Positions 47,349-56,273 of a DNA stretch of 64,000 nt are shown piece after piece (position 1 is the first letter of the stretch; the number at the start of each line of letters is the position of its first letter). The DNA comes from Candidatus Thalassarchaeaceae archaeon (GTDB lineage Archaea > Thermoplasmatota > Poseidoniia > Poseidoniales > Thalassarchaeaceae). The translations under genes and the position numbers were made by a program. The notes beneath the pieces were generated by a model. The model made no database searches and was not told the origin of the DNA. It saw only the letters and a program-made list of their open reading frames with translations. The stretch covers positions 1 to 64,000 of the forward strand of contig JAPYUP010000002.1 in the NCBI GenBank assembly GCA_029940695.1. The letters run 5' to 3'.

Positions 47349-48629
47349 TCAGTAGACGTCCCTGAGGTATCGCTTCTCTGTTTTCATCAGTCCGGTCTCG
47401 ACAAAGTCCTTTGCCTCGTCCGGGCTCATACTACCATACTCAACGCAGATTTCAATGAGAGTACTGTGGACGTCTTTGGCCATGTAATTCTTGTCACCAC
47501 AGACGTAGAAGTACGCGCCATTTTCAATCCAGTTCCAAATCTCCTCACCGTGCTGCTTCATGAGGTGCTGCACGTAGACCTTCTCAGGGCCAGCTCTGGA
47601 CCAAGCCAGATCGTGCTTGGAAAGGACGCCTCGTTCCTTCCAGTCATCCATTTCGTCCCTGTAGTAATACTCTCCCTCTTCGGTCCAGTCTCCGAAGAAG
47701 AGCCAATTGCGCCCGTTCGCTCCATCGATGTCTCGCTGTTGAAGAAAAGCCCTGAATGGGGCGATTCCAGTACCTGGGCCGACCATGATGATGTCAGTCG
47801 ATCCGTCTTGGGGGAGGACAAACGAGCGAGTCGGGGACATGAATGCCCCTACTTGCGTCACGTTGGTGTCGCATCTATCGGCCATGAATCCGGTGCAGAG
47901 CCCGGTTCGGTCCCTGTCGTGGTGATTGTAACGGACTATGGCTACGGTCAGATGAACAGTGCCTTGCTCGAAGTCGGGACTGCTGGCAATCGAATAGAGA
48001 CGCGGCTTGAGCCTGTCCATGCCATCGACCAACTGTTGTGGCGAGAACCCGATGTGCCCGAAGTCGGCGATGGCGTCGATGTAGTCCCTCGACCATATGT
48101 AGTCCTCCATAGAACTAGGATCGGAGGTCAGATTACTCCAGAGCGTGGCTGCTGGGTCTCCGGAAGCTCCAATCTCAACGTAGTCCTCCGGGATATCTTC
48201 GTCGGTGCCGCTGCCTTGCCAATCCATCAACAGTGAACCATCCGAGGTGGAGTAGCGCTGACGTCTCACGATCCTCATCTCGATTAGCCCTGTGTCGTTT
48301 GACAGGCGGTCCCCTAGGCCCCCGATCCATTTCTTAGAGACACGATGGATCTCGTATCTATCAGTGAGGGCTTCCCTCAGGGTACAGTCTCCAAGGTGAG
48401 TCTCGACCTCTTCTTCTCCTGAGAAGTTGGTAACGGATAGGAGGGCCTCGACCAAATCCGGAGGGCACCTTGGAATGATGCCGAGAGCGTCTCCGGCCTT
48501 GTATGCCATGCCCGAGCCCTCCAAATCGAACACGATGTGTCTAGTCTCCTTACGAGAACCATTTCCATTGAGGATGAAATTTTGGGTAGGGGTAGAGTGA
48601 AACGGGTTCTTCGCACTCCAGTCGGACAT
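47349..48629 (-). CDS. CysJ-like FAD/NADPH flavoprotein reductase without flavodoxin domain
   Basis: MAYKAGDALGIIPRCPPDLVEALL, RLYSIASSPDFEQGTVHLTVAIV, IDIIMVGPGTGIAPFRAFLQQRD, AYFYVCGDKNYMAKDVHSTL. Confidence 0.9.
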   Translation of the reverse strand: MSDWSAKNPFHSTPTQNFILNGNGSRKETRHIVFDLEGSGMAYKAGDALGIIPRCPPDLVEALLSVTNFSGEEEVETHLGDCTLREALTDRYEIHRVSKKWIGGLGDRLSNDTGLIEMRIVRRQRYSTSDGSLLMDWQGSGTDEDIPEDYVEIGASGDPAATLWSNLTSDPSSMEDYIWSRDYIDAIADFGHIGFSPQQLVDGMDRLKPRLYSIASSPDFEQGTVHLTVAIVRYNHHDRDRTGLCTGFMADRCDTNVTQVGAFMSPTRSFVLPQDGSTDIIMVGPGTGIAPFRAFLQQRDIDGANGRNWLFFGDWTEEGEYYYRDEMDDWKERGVLSKHDLAWSRAGPEKVYVQHLMKQHGEEIWNWIENGAYFYVCGDKNYMAKDVHSTLIEICVEYGSMSPDEAKDFVETGLMKTEKRYLRDVY

Positions 48630-48735
48630 GCCTTCACTCTCAGTAACTGGGAGTTGTAGTTCGTTTATGAACGAATGCGGAGGGGGTGCTCCTCACGAAG
48701 CGAAGCATCAAGTCTCGGAGCCTCTAACGCAAGCC

Positions 48736-49527
48736 ATGGCGGAGGTTCTGTTCCTCGGAACCGGCAACGCATTCTCTCCCCCGGGGAGGATGCACGCCTT
48801 GGCCCTAATCGACGGCATAGTTCTGATCGACGCGCCGCCCACCGTCCTTCCGCAACTCAGGCGCGCGGGCATTTCGCCCTCGGATGTTCAGCACCTACTA
48901 ATCACCCACTGGCACGCCGACCACACCTTCGGGTTTCCGTTCCTGATGCTCGACAGGGAGTGGCTGGCCCCGGATAGAAATGCTCGGAATACGTTGAGTA
49001 TTCACTCTAGACCAGGGGGCAGGGAGCGTCTGAGTGAGCTCTGCGAAGTCGGTTTCCCCGGTAGTCTTGACGCCGCGCTCAGGGAACGGGCAGCTTGGTA
49101 CGAAGATGGGTGTGGATCTCTGGAAGGAACACAATGGAACTACGACAGGTTCCCCGTCAGTCACACTCCCGAGACTGATCCTCACGGGTACAAGCTGATG
49201 CACGAGAGTGGAACTACGATTCTCCACTGCGGGGACTCGGGGCCGTGCCAAGAAATCGAAGAACGGGCTCCGGATTCAGATGTCGTAATCCTAGAAATGG
49301 GGGTGCCCGACTATGTTGACAGTCCCCATCATCACAACCCGTCTCAAGTAATTTCGTTCTCTGAGCGACACCCTAATGCCATGGTTCTGGTCACGCACAA
49401 CTTCGCCCGATCGCCGGATAGCGACCATGGATTCGAAATACCTGAGTTACCTAGTAGAATCCAACAACTCAACGACGGGAATCGTCTTGAAATCGATGAT
49501 AACGGAGAGTTATCGTTGATAAATTAA
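48736..49527 (+). CDS. MBL-fold metallo-hydrolase (RNase Z-like)
   Basis: MAEVLFLGTGNAFSPPGRMHALALIDGIVLIDAPP, LLITHWHADHTFGFPF, HCGDSGPCQEIEE. Confidence 0.88.
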   Translation: MAEVLFLGTGNAFSPPGRMHALALIDGIVLIDAPPTVLPQLRRAGISPSDVQHLLITHWHADHTFGFPFLMLDREWLAPDRNARNTLSIHSRPGGRERLSELCEVGFPGSLDAALRERAAWYEDGCGSLEGTQWNYDRFPVSHTPETDPHGYKLMHESGTTILHCGDSGPCQEIEERAPDSDVVILEMGVPDYVDSPHHHNPSQVISFSERHPNAMVLVTHNFARSPDSDHGFEIPELPSRIQQLNDGNRLEIDDNGELSLIN

Positions 49528-49932
49528 CATTTAATTATTTAACCCATATTTATACTGTAAATTCAATTCTGTACTTCCAATAGCAATAATGGATTCTCTG
49601 GAAGCAGATTCTGTATAGTCCCGAAGTTGTGAATCCCTTCAAACTTCTCAGTTTGTAAATACAAAGGTATCTGAGGTTTCTAAATGTAAAAAATGCATTG
49701 ATAAAATATGGAGGAAACGATTGATTGCATGCTGTAACTTAGTATTGTATCCATTGTCCCTTGATTGTTAACATACACGTTACAAGACGTGTGGAATGTA
49801 TCGTAAATCGCGATCTTGCAAGACACTCTTATTACCCCCGACTACTTCGGTTCGAGGTACACACTTGCTAGCAATGAATCCACTGGGGTGGAGGATTAGC
49901 CATGAGTGGGTTTATTGCGTCGGTGTTAATTA
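49528..49932. other. AT-rich intergenic region upstream of orc1/cdc6; candidate replication origin
   Basis: About 400 bp, no ORF, clearly AT-richer than flanks; inverted repeats CTTCCA(49574)...TGGAAG(49604), TCCAC-TGGG-GTGGA (49879-49892), ACACG-N8-CGTGT. Confidence 0.5.
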
Positions 49933-51171
49933 ATGGAAGGAAATATTTTCGAGAAAATTCTCGGACAAGATAGCCTCTTCACCGATAGAAAGGCCTTCGA
50001 CCACGCGTTCGAACCCTCGCGCCTGCCACATAGGGAGCACGAGGTAGATGCGCTCGTGCGGAACCTAGTCGACGCGCTCAATGGGCACATCCCCTCGAAC
50101 ATGCTCCTTTACGGTGTTCCTGGATCGGGAAAGACCGTAGTAACTAGGTTCGTGCTAGGACAACTCCGAGAGAAGGGAAACGAGATGGGGCAGTTCGTGA
50201 ATACCTACGAAATCAACTGCAGGAACGTGGATACGAAGTACAGGGTTGTTCAGACCATTGCGAGTCAGTTGGCACAACGGGGCGACCCGCCCGTGCCGTT
50301 TACCGGATGGCCGACAGATAGGGTGCTCGAGACTCTGATTATGAGGATGAGCAGGGCTGGAGGAGTTCACATAATTGTACTCGACGAGGTTGACAACCTA
50401 GTCGGCCGAGCAGGAGATGACCTGCTATATGCACTGACTAGTCTGAACACGGTGCTCGATAATGGTCGATGCTCGATTATAGGTATCAGCAACGATTTGC
50501 ATTTCACACAGCATCTGGATCCAAGGGTGAGCTCGAGACTCAGTCAGGAGGATGTGGTTTTCCACCCCTACGTTGCGACTGAGATTCAGAACATTCTCGG
50601 CGAGCGCGCTTCGATGGGCATTAGGGAGGACGTGCTCGAACAAGGCGTGATTAGGCTGTGCGCAGCGCTCGCTGCTCAGGAGCACGGGGATGCGCGGAGA
50701 GCTCTGGACCTGCTCAGAATCTCCGTTCAAAAGGCTGAGCAAAGGGCCCAGTCAAAGGTCGATATCAAACACGTGAGGCTGGCTCAGAGCCAGTTGGAGT
50801 ACGATCAGGTGACGCCGGTGCTCAAAACGCTGCCCCTGCACCAAAAGCTCGTTCTTTTCTCAATCTGCTTGAATGAGGAGAATGGCCTGAGAAACATCTC
50901 GACCGGCGAAGTCTACCGAACCTATGCAGATGCCTGTGCCAAAATCAGCATCGAACCACTGACCACCAGGCGCGTTTCGTCGCTGTTGAACGAGCTCGAT
51001 ACCATCGGACTGATCATGGCGAGAAACGTCAGCAAAGGTAGAGGAGGTCGGAGTAAGCAAGTCAACTCGGCCATCCCAAAGGCCATAGACGCGATATCCT
51101 TGATGAGTGAGAGTGAGCCACTAATCAAAGAGGCCTCCTTTGGAAAGTACCATCTCCAAGTTAATCTTTGA
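49933..51171 (+). CDS. cdc6: Orc1/Cdc6 replication initiator (AAA+)
   Basis: NMLLYGVPGSGKTVVTRFVL, VHIIVLDEVDNLVGRAGDDLLYALTSLN, CSIIGISNDLHFTQHLDPRVSSRL, C-terminal winged helix. Confidence 0.96.
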   Translation: MEGNIFEKILGQDSLFTDRKAFDHAFEPSRLPHREHEVDALVRNLVDALNGHIPSNMLLYGVPGSGKTVVTRFVLGQLREKGNEMGQFVNTYEINCRNVDTKYRVVQTIASQLAQRGDPPVPFTGWPTDRVLETLIMRMSRAGGVHIIVLDEVDNLVGRAGDDLLYALTSLNTVLDNGRCSIIGISNDLHFTQHLDPRVSSRLSQEDVVFHPYVATEIQNILGERASMGIREDVLEQGVIRLCAALAAQEHGDARRALDLLRISVQKAEQRAQSKVDIKHVRLAQSQLEYDQVTPVLKTLPLHQKLVLFSICLNEENGLRNISTGEVYRTYADACAKISIEPLTTRRVSSLLNELDTIGLIMARNVSKGRGGRSKQVNSAIPKAIDAISLMSESEPLIKEASFGKYHLQVNL

Positions 51172-51746
51172 GCGAAACGGTTCCGACAACGGTTATACCG
51201 AAAGGGCAGGTCGCCGGCTCGATGTCAAAAGATGACTCCGAGTGGATGAATGCACTGCTGAGGCCGAGCAGCCCCCTGTCCGCCGGTGCCATATTTATCG
51301 GACTTTGGGTACTCTTCCTCACCACTGTAAACATCGTTAGCGGCGCTTACTCGCCGGGCCACAAGGTCCTGTGGATTGACTTTCTGACCGATGGCATCTC
51401 GACTAACACCGAGGAAATGGGCTTGGTTCTCGATGACGCGGTGTTCGGGACTCTCGGTGTGGCGATTCTAGCTGCTGGCATAGTTGGCATGGGCAAGTCT
51501 CGCGAGGACGGCTTCGCAGGCTGGTTCCGTGAACTGCCCCACGATCCGATCTTCACCAGTCTGTTGTCATCGAAAGATGGGTTTGCCAGGACGTTGGCAA
51601 GCTGGATGATTCTAGCAGGACTTGCTTTCTATCTCGTGTGGAGTGCATTGAACACAACTTGGGTCGATCCCGGGGTGTACTCGGTCACGATTGCCTTGGT
51701 AGCCTTTGGATTTGGACTCCACATGCTACAAGCGTCGGAGTCGTAA
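51168..51746 (+). CDS. Hypothetical multi-pass membrane protein
   Basis: Four hydrophobic segments; ATGA overlap with cdc6 stop (alternative start ATG 51223). Confidence 0.6.
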   Translation: MSETVPTTVIPKGQVAGSMSKDDSEWMNALLRPSSPLSAGAIFIGLWVLFLTTVNIVSGAYSPGHKVLWIDFLTDGISTNTEEMGLVLDDAVFGTLGVAILAAGIVGMGKSREDGFAGWFRELPHDPIFTSLLSSKDGFARTLASWMILAGLAFYLVWSALNTTWVDPGVYSVTIALVAFGFGLHMLQASES

Positions 51747-52766
51747 TCAATCACCGCTATCAAACCCACACAGCAGCTTCCTGCAACGCTGTTTGGATTC
51801 CTCGCTGCACCATCTGACGACGACGCCTCTGCCCGGCTGACCGTAGAGCACCACCGAGCCCAACGGAGCCAAGGGATGCAATATTAGTGGGGCAAGGTCC
51901 TCTTCTCCTACTACTTCTATGAGGTAGGTCGAACCGTCTTTCATCCAAGAGGAGACTGCGTGCTCGCAGGCTTCCAATAGTGAGGGAGTGAGGGACCCGG
52001 CGGGACTCTCGCACTGCAGCACTCGGTCGTATGCGGAGGGATCGAGAGCTTCGGCGCCTTCCCATGGCTCCCTCCTAGTTAGTCCGTCAACTAGGGCGAT
52101 GTCGGCGGGTCGGCCAAGGTCCTGCAGCGTGTGGACGGTTACGTCCCCGATGGCGATGACCGGCCCCCGTTCAAACTCGATGAGAGCAATCACCTCTGAC
52201 ATAGCTATGGAAGGATCAGCCTCTGGTCCCGGTACCAACTGGCCGAACGGATCCTTGAGCTCTGCCTCGACCGCGGGAGTCAGGCTGATTTTGCCCTCCC
52301 TCACCGAGTTCGGGATCCAAGGCATACCCGTGCGGTCAATCTCTCCATTCCTGATTCGAGAGCTTGAGAGCGGCTCCCCATCCCAAGCCATGAGGGGCTC
52401 CACCTCGATGACCTCTAGCGGCTGAAGGTGGTTCTGAAATCTCATTGAATTGATTTCGTCGCATGTAGACCGCGTCTCTGGGGTGCAGATAATGGCCCCA
52501 GCCTCTGGATGAGTGGGGGCTGGACCGTAAGGATCGTCGAGGACTCCAAAACTGATGCGCTCAGATGACTTCGGGGCCAATCTATCGCGTATGTCCTGAC
52601 AACGCTCCTCCCAACTCAGTACCCGAGGATCCTTGGAGAGGGCGGATGAATCTGAGGTTATCCACACCTCCAAAGAGGTGCAGGCATCGAGCGATCTCTC
52701 GATGAATCGATAATGGCCATCATGGAAGCGATCGAAGGTGCCGCCGATGAGGCCGACTTCATGCAT
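51747..52766 (-). CDS. Fusion of archaeal phosphopantetheine adenylyltransferase (PPAT) and DUF359 GTP-dependent dephospho-CoA kinase-like domain
   Basis: N-terminal MHEVGLIGGTFDRFHDGHYRFIERSL...EVIEVEPLMAWDGEPLSSSRIRNGEID; C-terminal DPFGQLVPGPEA...PVIAIGDVTVHTLQDLGRPADIALVDGLTRREPW...LIEVVGEEDLAPLILHPLAPLGSVVLYGQPGRGVVV. Confidence 0.88.
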   Translation of the reverse strand: MHEVGLIGGTFDRFHDGHYRFIERSLDACTSLEVWITSDSSALSKDPRVLSWEERCQDIRDRLAPKSSERISFGVLDDPYGPAPTHPEAGAIICTPETRSTCDEINSMRFQNHLQPLEVIEVEPLMAWDGEPLSSSRIRNGEIDRTGMPWIPNSVREGKISLTPAVEAELKDPFGQLVPGPEADPSIAMSEVIALIEFERGPVIAIGDVTVHTLQDLGRPADIALVDGLTRREPWEGAEALDPSAYDRVLQCESPAGSLTPSLLEACEHAVSSWMKDGSTYLIEVVGEEDLAPLILHPLAPLGSVVLYGQPGRGVVVRWCSEESKQRCRKLLCGFDSGD

Positions 52767-53154
52767 CAGGATTCCGCCTGTAGGCCATGCTTTGAGTGCT
52801 GTGGAAAAATGTGTGCCCCGGGGCGTAACGGCTACCTTCACAGCGTAGCTCGGGTGCCTGACCCACCCCGGGACGTCTGTCGGATTGCGGGGTAGTCCCT
52901 TGATTCATTCTATACAGTCCTCAGGGGACCTAACGCAATCCGGCCACCTGAATTGCGCCAACGATCACACCGCACAGACGGTCACGCTGGTCTTCGACAG
53001 GTGGTCACCCATTCCGTGGTGCCGTGTTTCATCCTCTACCTCCGGCGAGGGGGGTTCGTCCACACGGTGTTGCCGGTTGGGCATCATGCGGCACCCTGAG
53101 ACGCACAAGAACCCAACGGTGGTTGAAAAGTGCGGATTCCGACGTATTTTCGTA
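52767..53154. ncRNA. Candidate structured non-coding RNA or long structured leader in intergenic gap (strand uncertain)
   Basis: About 390 bp without credible CDS; perfect 9-bp inverted repeat CGGATTGCG (52881-52889) / CGCAATCCG (52934-52942) extended by GTCCC/GGGGAC pairing, plus GCCCCGGGGC palindrome near 52815. Confidence 0.3.
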
Positions 53155-55764
53155 TCAAGAAAGGTCTGAGTGGAACCCCGAGAGACCTAGAATTAGTCGC
53201 TCGGCCACCGACTGATCTCCATCCATCATCATCTCAATAGTAAATTTCGGCCATCTCTCGGTCGGTTGGGCGAGCCACCCTACTAGACTGTGCGTTCTAC
53301 CAGAGACAGGCGGAGTCTTGTCACGCGCGGACTCGAGGGCGTCCAGTAAGTCCATCAACGGGTCGAGATTCTTCGTAGAGATCTCGTCGCTGGAAATGCT
53401 TCGTATCCTATTCTGTAGCGATTGTATCAACTCGGGATCACAACCTGGGTGTGTGATCGAAGAGAGGCCGGGAGCAACACATTCCTCACCAATGGGACGC
53501 AGGATGGTTGCGCACCATGGAGACCGGTGAGAAAATAGGTCATCCATGCTATCCTCCTGCAGAAGTCGCATTAGTATCTCAGAGGAGATTGGGGCCCACC
53601 ATCCCGGCGGCAAATCTCTTCGAAAATGCCGAATTGCCTCTAAGTCAGCCTTTTGTTCGCCCAAAGTGTGGCTCAGCAGTTTGGACCACGTATTGAGGCA
53701 ATGACCCTCTGGTAACTGCAATCCTCGCTCCCTGATTCTTTGAATCATCTCTTCGTGCTCTCTGGGTGAGCTCTGAGTGTTGTCGTACAGCCATGATACG
53801 CCCCTCAACGCAGAAAGGGATTCCCCGGGAGGTTCTGACAACCATGCCTCCACTGCCCAGCCAAGAAGGTCACCATGGGAGTCGTCGGGCAGCCATGCCG
53901 AATTCTGGATAAATTGAGAGGCTAACCAAGCCGCACCTCTGTTTGCTTGGGTTGGATCTATGGCTGGCCATGATCGAAGTAGGTTGTCAGGATCCTCTCT
54001 GAGCTTCGCGGTAATCTTCTCTGCGTATAGTTCCAATACCGAATCGGATGCTTGGTCGGCAATGCTGGAAATCTTGTCTATGGGGAGATGGTCGACATCC
54101 AAGAGGGCGAGCCATTCTGGGTCCATCCTGGTTGACAGGCGTTGCCACCTTGGCCACCTTGCCCACTGAGGCGAGGCGACCCAAGCTGCAAGTGGGTACC
54201 TCGCCTCCATCTGGTTGGCCCACTCCTCATCACCCTCAGGAAACTGTGACGCTGCTGAGCCGACGATTGATGCCATGTCTCCATCAAGCTTCAAAGGGGT
54301 GAATTCGTGACTAGGGGTACGTCCGAGAATATCCCAAGGAGAAATTGTGTACTGTTCGTTGTCATGGGATGATGCGATAGCCTTGGCCTCCTCCATTAGA
54401 CGAATCGGAATTGCCTTGCCGCCTTTTGTGGAGAAATTCAGCCATGGAAGAGTCCTCAAACGATCCAAACCCAATCTGTCGAGACTCGCGAAGGGGGGCA
54501 TCATCTCATCCAATAGCACCAATCTCAAGTTCGGGTGCGATGCAACGATCGATAGTATATCGTTTGGCAAGTGAGCCGCTATCTCTAGGACGAGCGGGGT
54601 CCCGTCAACTTCCTGCAAGGACCAGAGAATGAGTGACTCGCTGGCAGACTTCCCCAGGCCTCTGAGGTCGACTAGTCGGATGGATGATTCCTCGGTCGAA
54701 AAGCTCGCGCTGCCCCAATCCCTCCTGAAACGTCGCCATGTCGAGTCGTCGGTCTTGACTCTCCTGGAAGTCGAAATTCTGTCACGGATAGCCTGTAGTC
54801 TCCTACGTCGCTCGTGGTCAGTCAGCCTTGGATGCGCCCTCTGTATCCAATAATCCAGTGCTGACATTGGATACTCTCTGCCCTCCAAGTGTAAACCACC
54901 CAAATCAGCGACCACTATTGCATTCGACTTTGCTGATCTGAGCAGGACCGATCTGGGGAGCCTCTCCTTTATCGGTGCAGCGACAGGCTGGTTCGGACGG
55001 ACAACAGGGGCCATCTCATGGCACGAGCCCAAGACCCATGGGCCGCGGTGGTAAGCGAGTTCGTCGAGTGGTGGGTCTGGCTTAGAGCGCGGCGGTGAGA
55101 ACCACGCCCCCGGAGAGACGGTGATTGACGGATCCTCGTCGAGCAACCTTGCCCTCATCACACCAACAACCGGAGCCTGGCCCACGTACGCCTCGATCCT
55201 CTCTGGGTCTGCGAGGTTTGGGGGGGCTTCCACCACTTCCATGTTGCCGAGATCGAACCAGCGCGGAGAACGCTCTGTTAGCACGGCCCAATTCCAAGAC
55301 ACCCCCTGGTTTCTAGTCGAAGCAGGATGGTCGCCTGAGGGCGGTGGTAGGCGATTTGGTATTAGCACCAGGGGATCACTAGGGGGAGTGAGAAAACAAA
55401 GGAGGAGGTTTGTCTCATCCCGAGAGAGAATGCAGTAACCATTCCGATTTGAGGGTAGTTCGGTTACTGTCAACGCCTTCGACCACTCGTCGTCCTGCAG
55501 CGTCATCCATCCCTTCTCAGTCAAGCGGATTTGTGATCCACGGCTCCCGGGGGGCAAGTCGCTAGAAACCAAGTTCTCTTCCCTCATTCTGCGAATCTCG
55601 GCCGATGCGTGAGGTACCCTCAGTCCCGAATCCACCGCTAGTTCGCTCACAGTTGCTTCACCCTCTGCGAGCCTAGAAATGAGCCTCGAACGGTGCTTGC
55701 TTCTGATTCTACGAGGTGAGATAGAATAGGCCCGTCCCATATCACTCTCGGAACCAATTGACAC
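53155..55764 (-). CDS. Very large winged-helix (MarR/ArsR-like N-terminus) protein of unknown function
   Basis: N-terminal HRSRLISRLAEGEATVSELAVDSGLRVPHASAEIRRMREENLVSSDLPPGSRGSQIRLTEKGWMTL wHTH pattern, then about 780 aa without recognised motif. Confidence 0.75.
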   Translation of the reverse strand: MSIGSESDMGRAYSISPRRIRSKHRSRLISRLAEGEATVSELAVDSGLRVPHASAEIRRMREENLVSSDLPPGSRGSQIRLTEKGWMTLQDDEWSKALTVTELPSNRNGYCILSRDETNLLLCFLTPPSDPLVLIPNRLPPPSGDHPASTRNQGVSWNWAVLTERSPRWFDLGNMEVVEAPPNLADPERIEAYVGQAPVVGVMRARLLDEDPSITVSPGAWFSPPRSKPDPPLDELAYHRGPWVLGSCHEMAPVVRPNQPVAAPIKERLPRSVLLRSAKSNAIVVADLGGLHLEGREYPMSALDYWIQRAHPRLTDHERRRRLQAIRDRISTSRRVKTDDSTWRRFRRDWGSASFSTEESSIRLVDLRGLGKSASESLILWSLQEVDGTPLVLEIAAHLPNDILSIVASHPNLRLVLLDEMMPPFASLDRLGLDRLRTLPWLNFSTKGGKAIPIRLMEEAKAIASSHDNEQYTISPWDILGRTPSHEFTPLKLDGDMASIVGSAASQFPEGDEEWANQMEARYPLAAWVASPQWARWPRWQRLSTRMDPEWLALLDVDHLPIDKISSIADQASDSVLELYAEKITAKLREDPDNLLRSWPAIDPTQANRGAAWLASQFIQNSAWLPDDSHGDLLGWAVEAWLSEPPGESLSALRGVSWLYDNTQSSPREHEEMIQRIRERGLQLPEGHCLNTWSKLLSHTLGEQKADLEAIRHFRRDLPPGWWAPISSEILMRLLQEDSMDDLFSHRSPWCATILRPIGEECVAPGLSSITHPGCDPELIQSLQNRIRSISSDEISTKNLDPLMDLLDALESARDKTPPVSGRTHSLVGWLAQPTERWPKFTIEMMMDGDQSVAERLILGLSGFHSDLS

Positions 55765-56021
55765 GAACTATCACCTACAAATAAAGTCACATTGTAACCT
55801 AGTATTAAATTATGCTATTTCATTACATTTAATTACATATTTCCACTGGAATAATTACTGCTTCCAATTGTGCACCGGATATTGGTGGTGATTATCAACA
55901 GTATTGTGTCACTATCTGTAACCAACGAGACGAAATACATACAGAAGCGTTATATCACCATCCGCCTTCCTGTGAAAGACGGCTCGAAAACAGAGTCGTG
56001 GATAGCACCAGGTGATAGAAA
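55765..56021. promoter_or_regulatory. AT-rich divergent intergenic region with palindromic TTCCACTGGAA element
   Basis: Strongly AT-rich; TTCCACTGGAA at 55841-55851, similar to archaeal ORB core TTCCAGTGGAA on the minus strand. Confidence 0.45.
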
Positions 56022-56273
56022 ATGAGAACAACTAGACTAAGGCAGAAGATTAAGAAATTCCTAGATGAGAGAGGCGAGGCGAATACGACCGAGATCCTCG
56101 AACACGTGAACTCTACGATGAGGCACGGGACAACACCTCAACAGCTTGGTAACGTCCTATCGAAGGACAAGGACATTCTCAAGGTCGCCACCACCAAACG
56201 CGGTGGCGCGCTATCGGGAAGGTACGAGATATGCGTGTGGCAGGTCCGCCCGGGCGCGCTTGACAAGAACTGA
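56022..56273 (+). CDS. Small basic winged-helix-like protein
   Basis: MRTTRLRQKIKKFLDERGEANTTEILEHVNSTMRHGTTPQQLGNVLSKDKDILKVATTKRGGALSGRYEICVWQ: HTH-like with beta-wing pattern. Confidence 0.65.
   Translation: MRTTRLRQKIKKFLDERGEANTTEILEHVNSTMRHGTTPQQLGNVLSKDKDILKVATTKRGGALSGRYEICVWQVRPGALDKN

Noticed and set aside
52767-53154. SRP RNA or RNase P RNA in the gap
   Set aside because: The conserved loop sequences I know for these RNAs were not seen; needs Infernal to decide.
52885-53169. 94-aa plus-strand ORF in the intergenic gap
   Set aside because: No recognisable family and odd composition; overlaps the stem-loop region. Kept as possible ncRNA instead, with low confidence.
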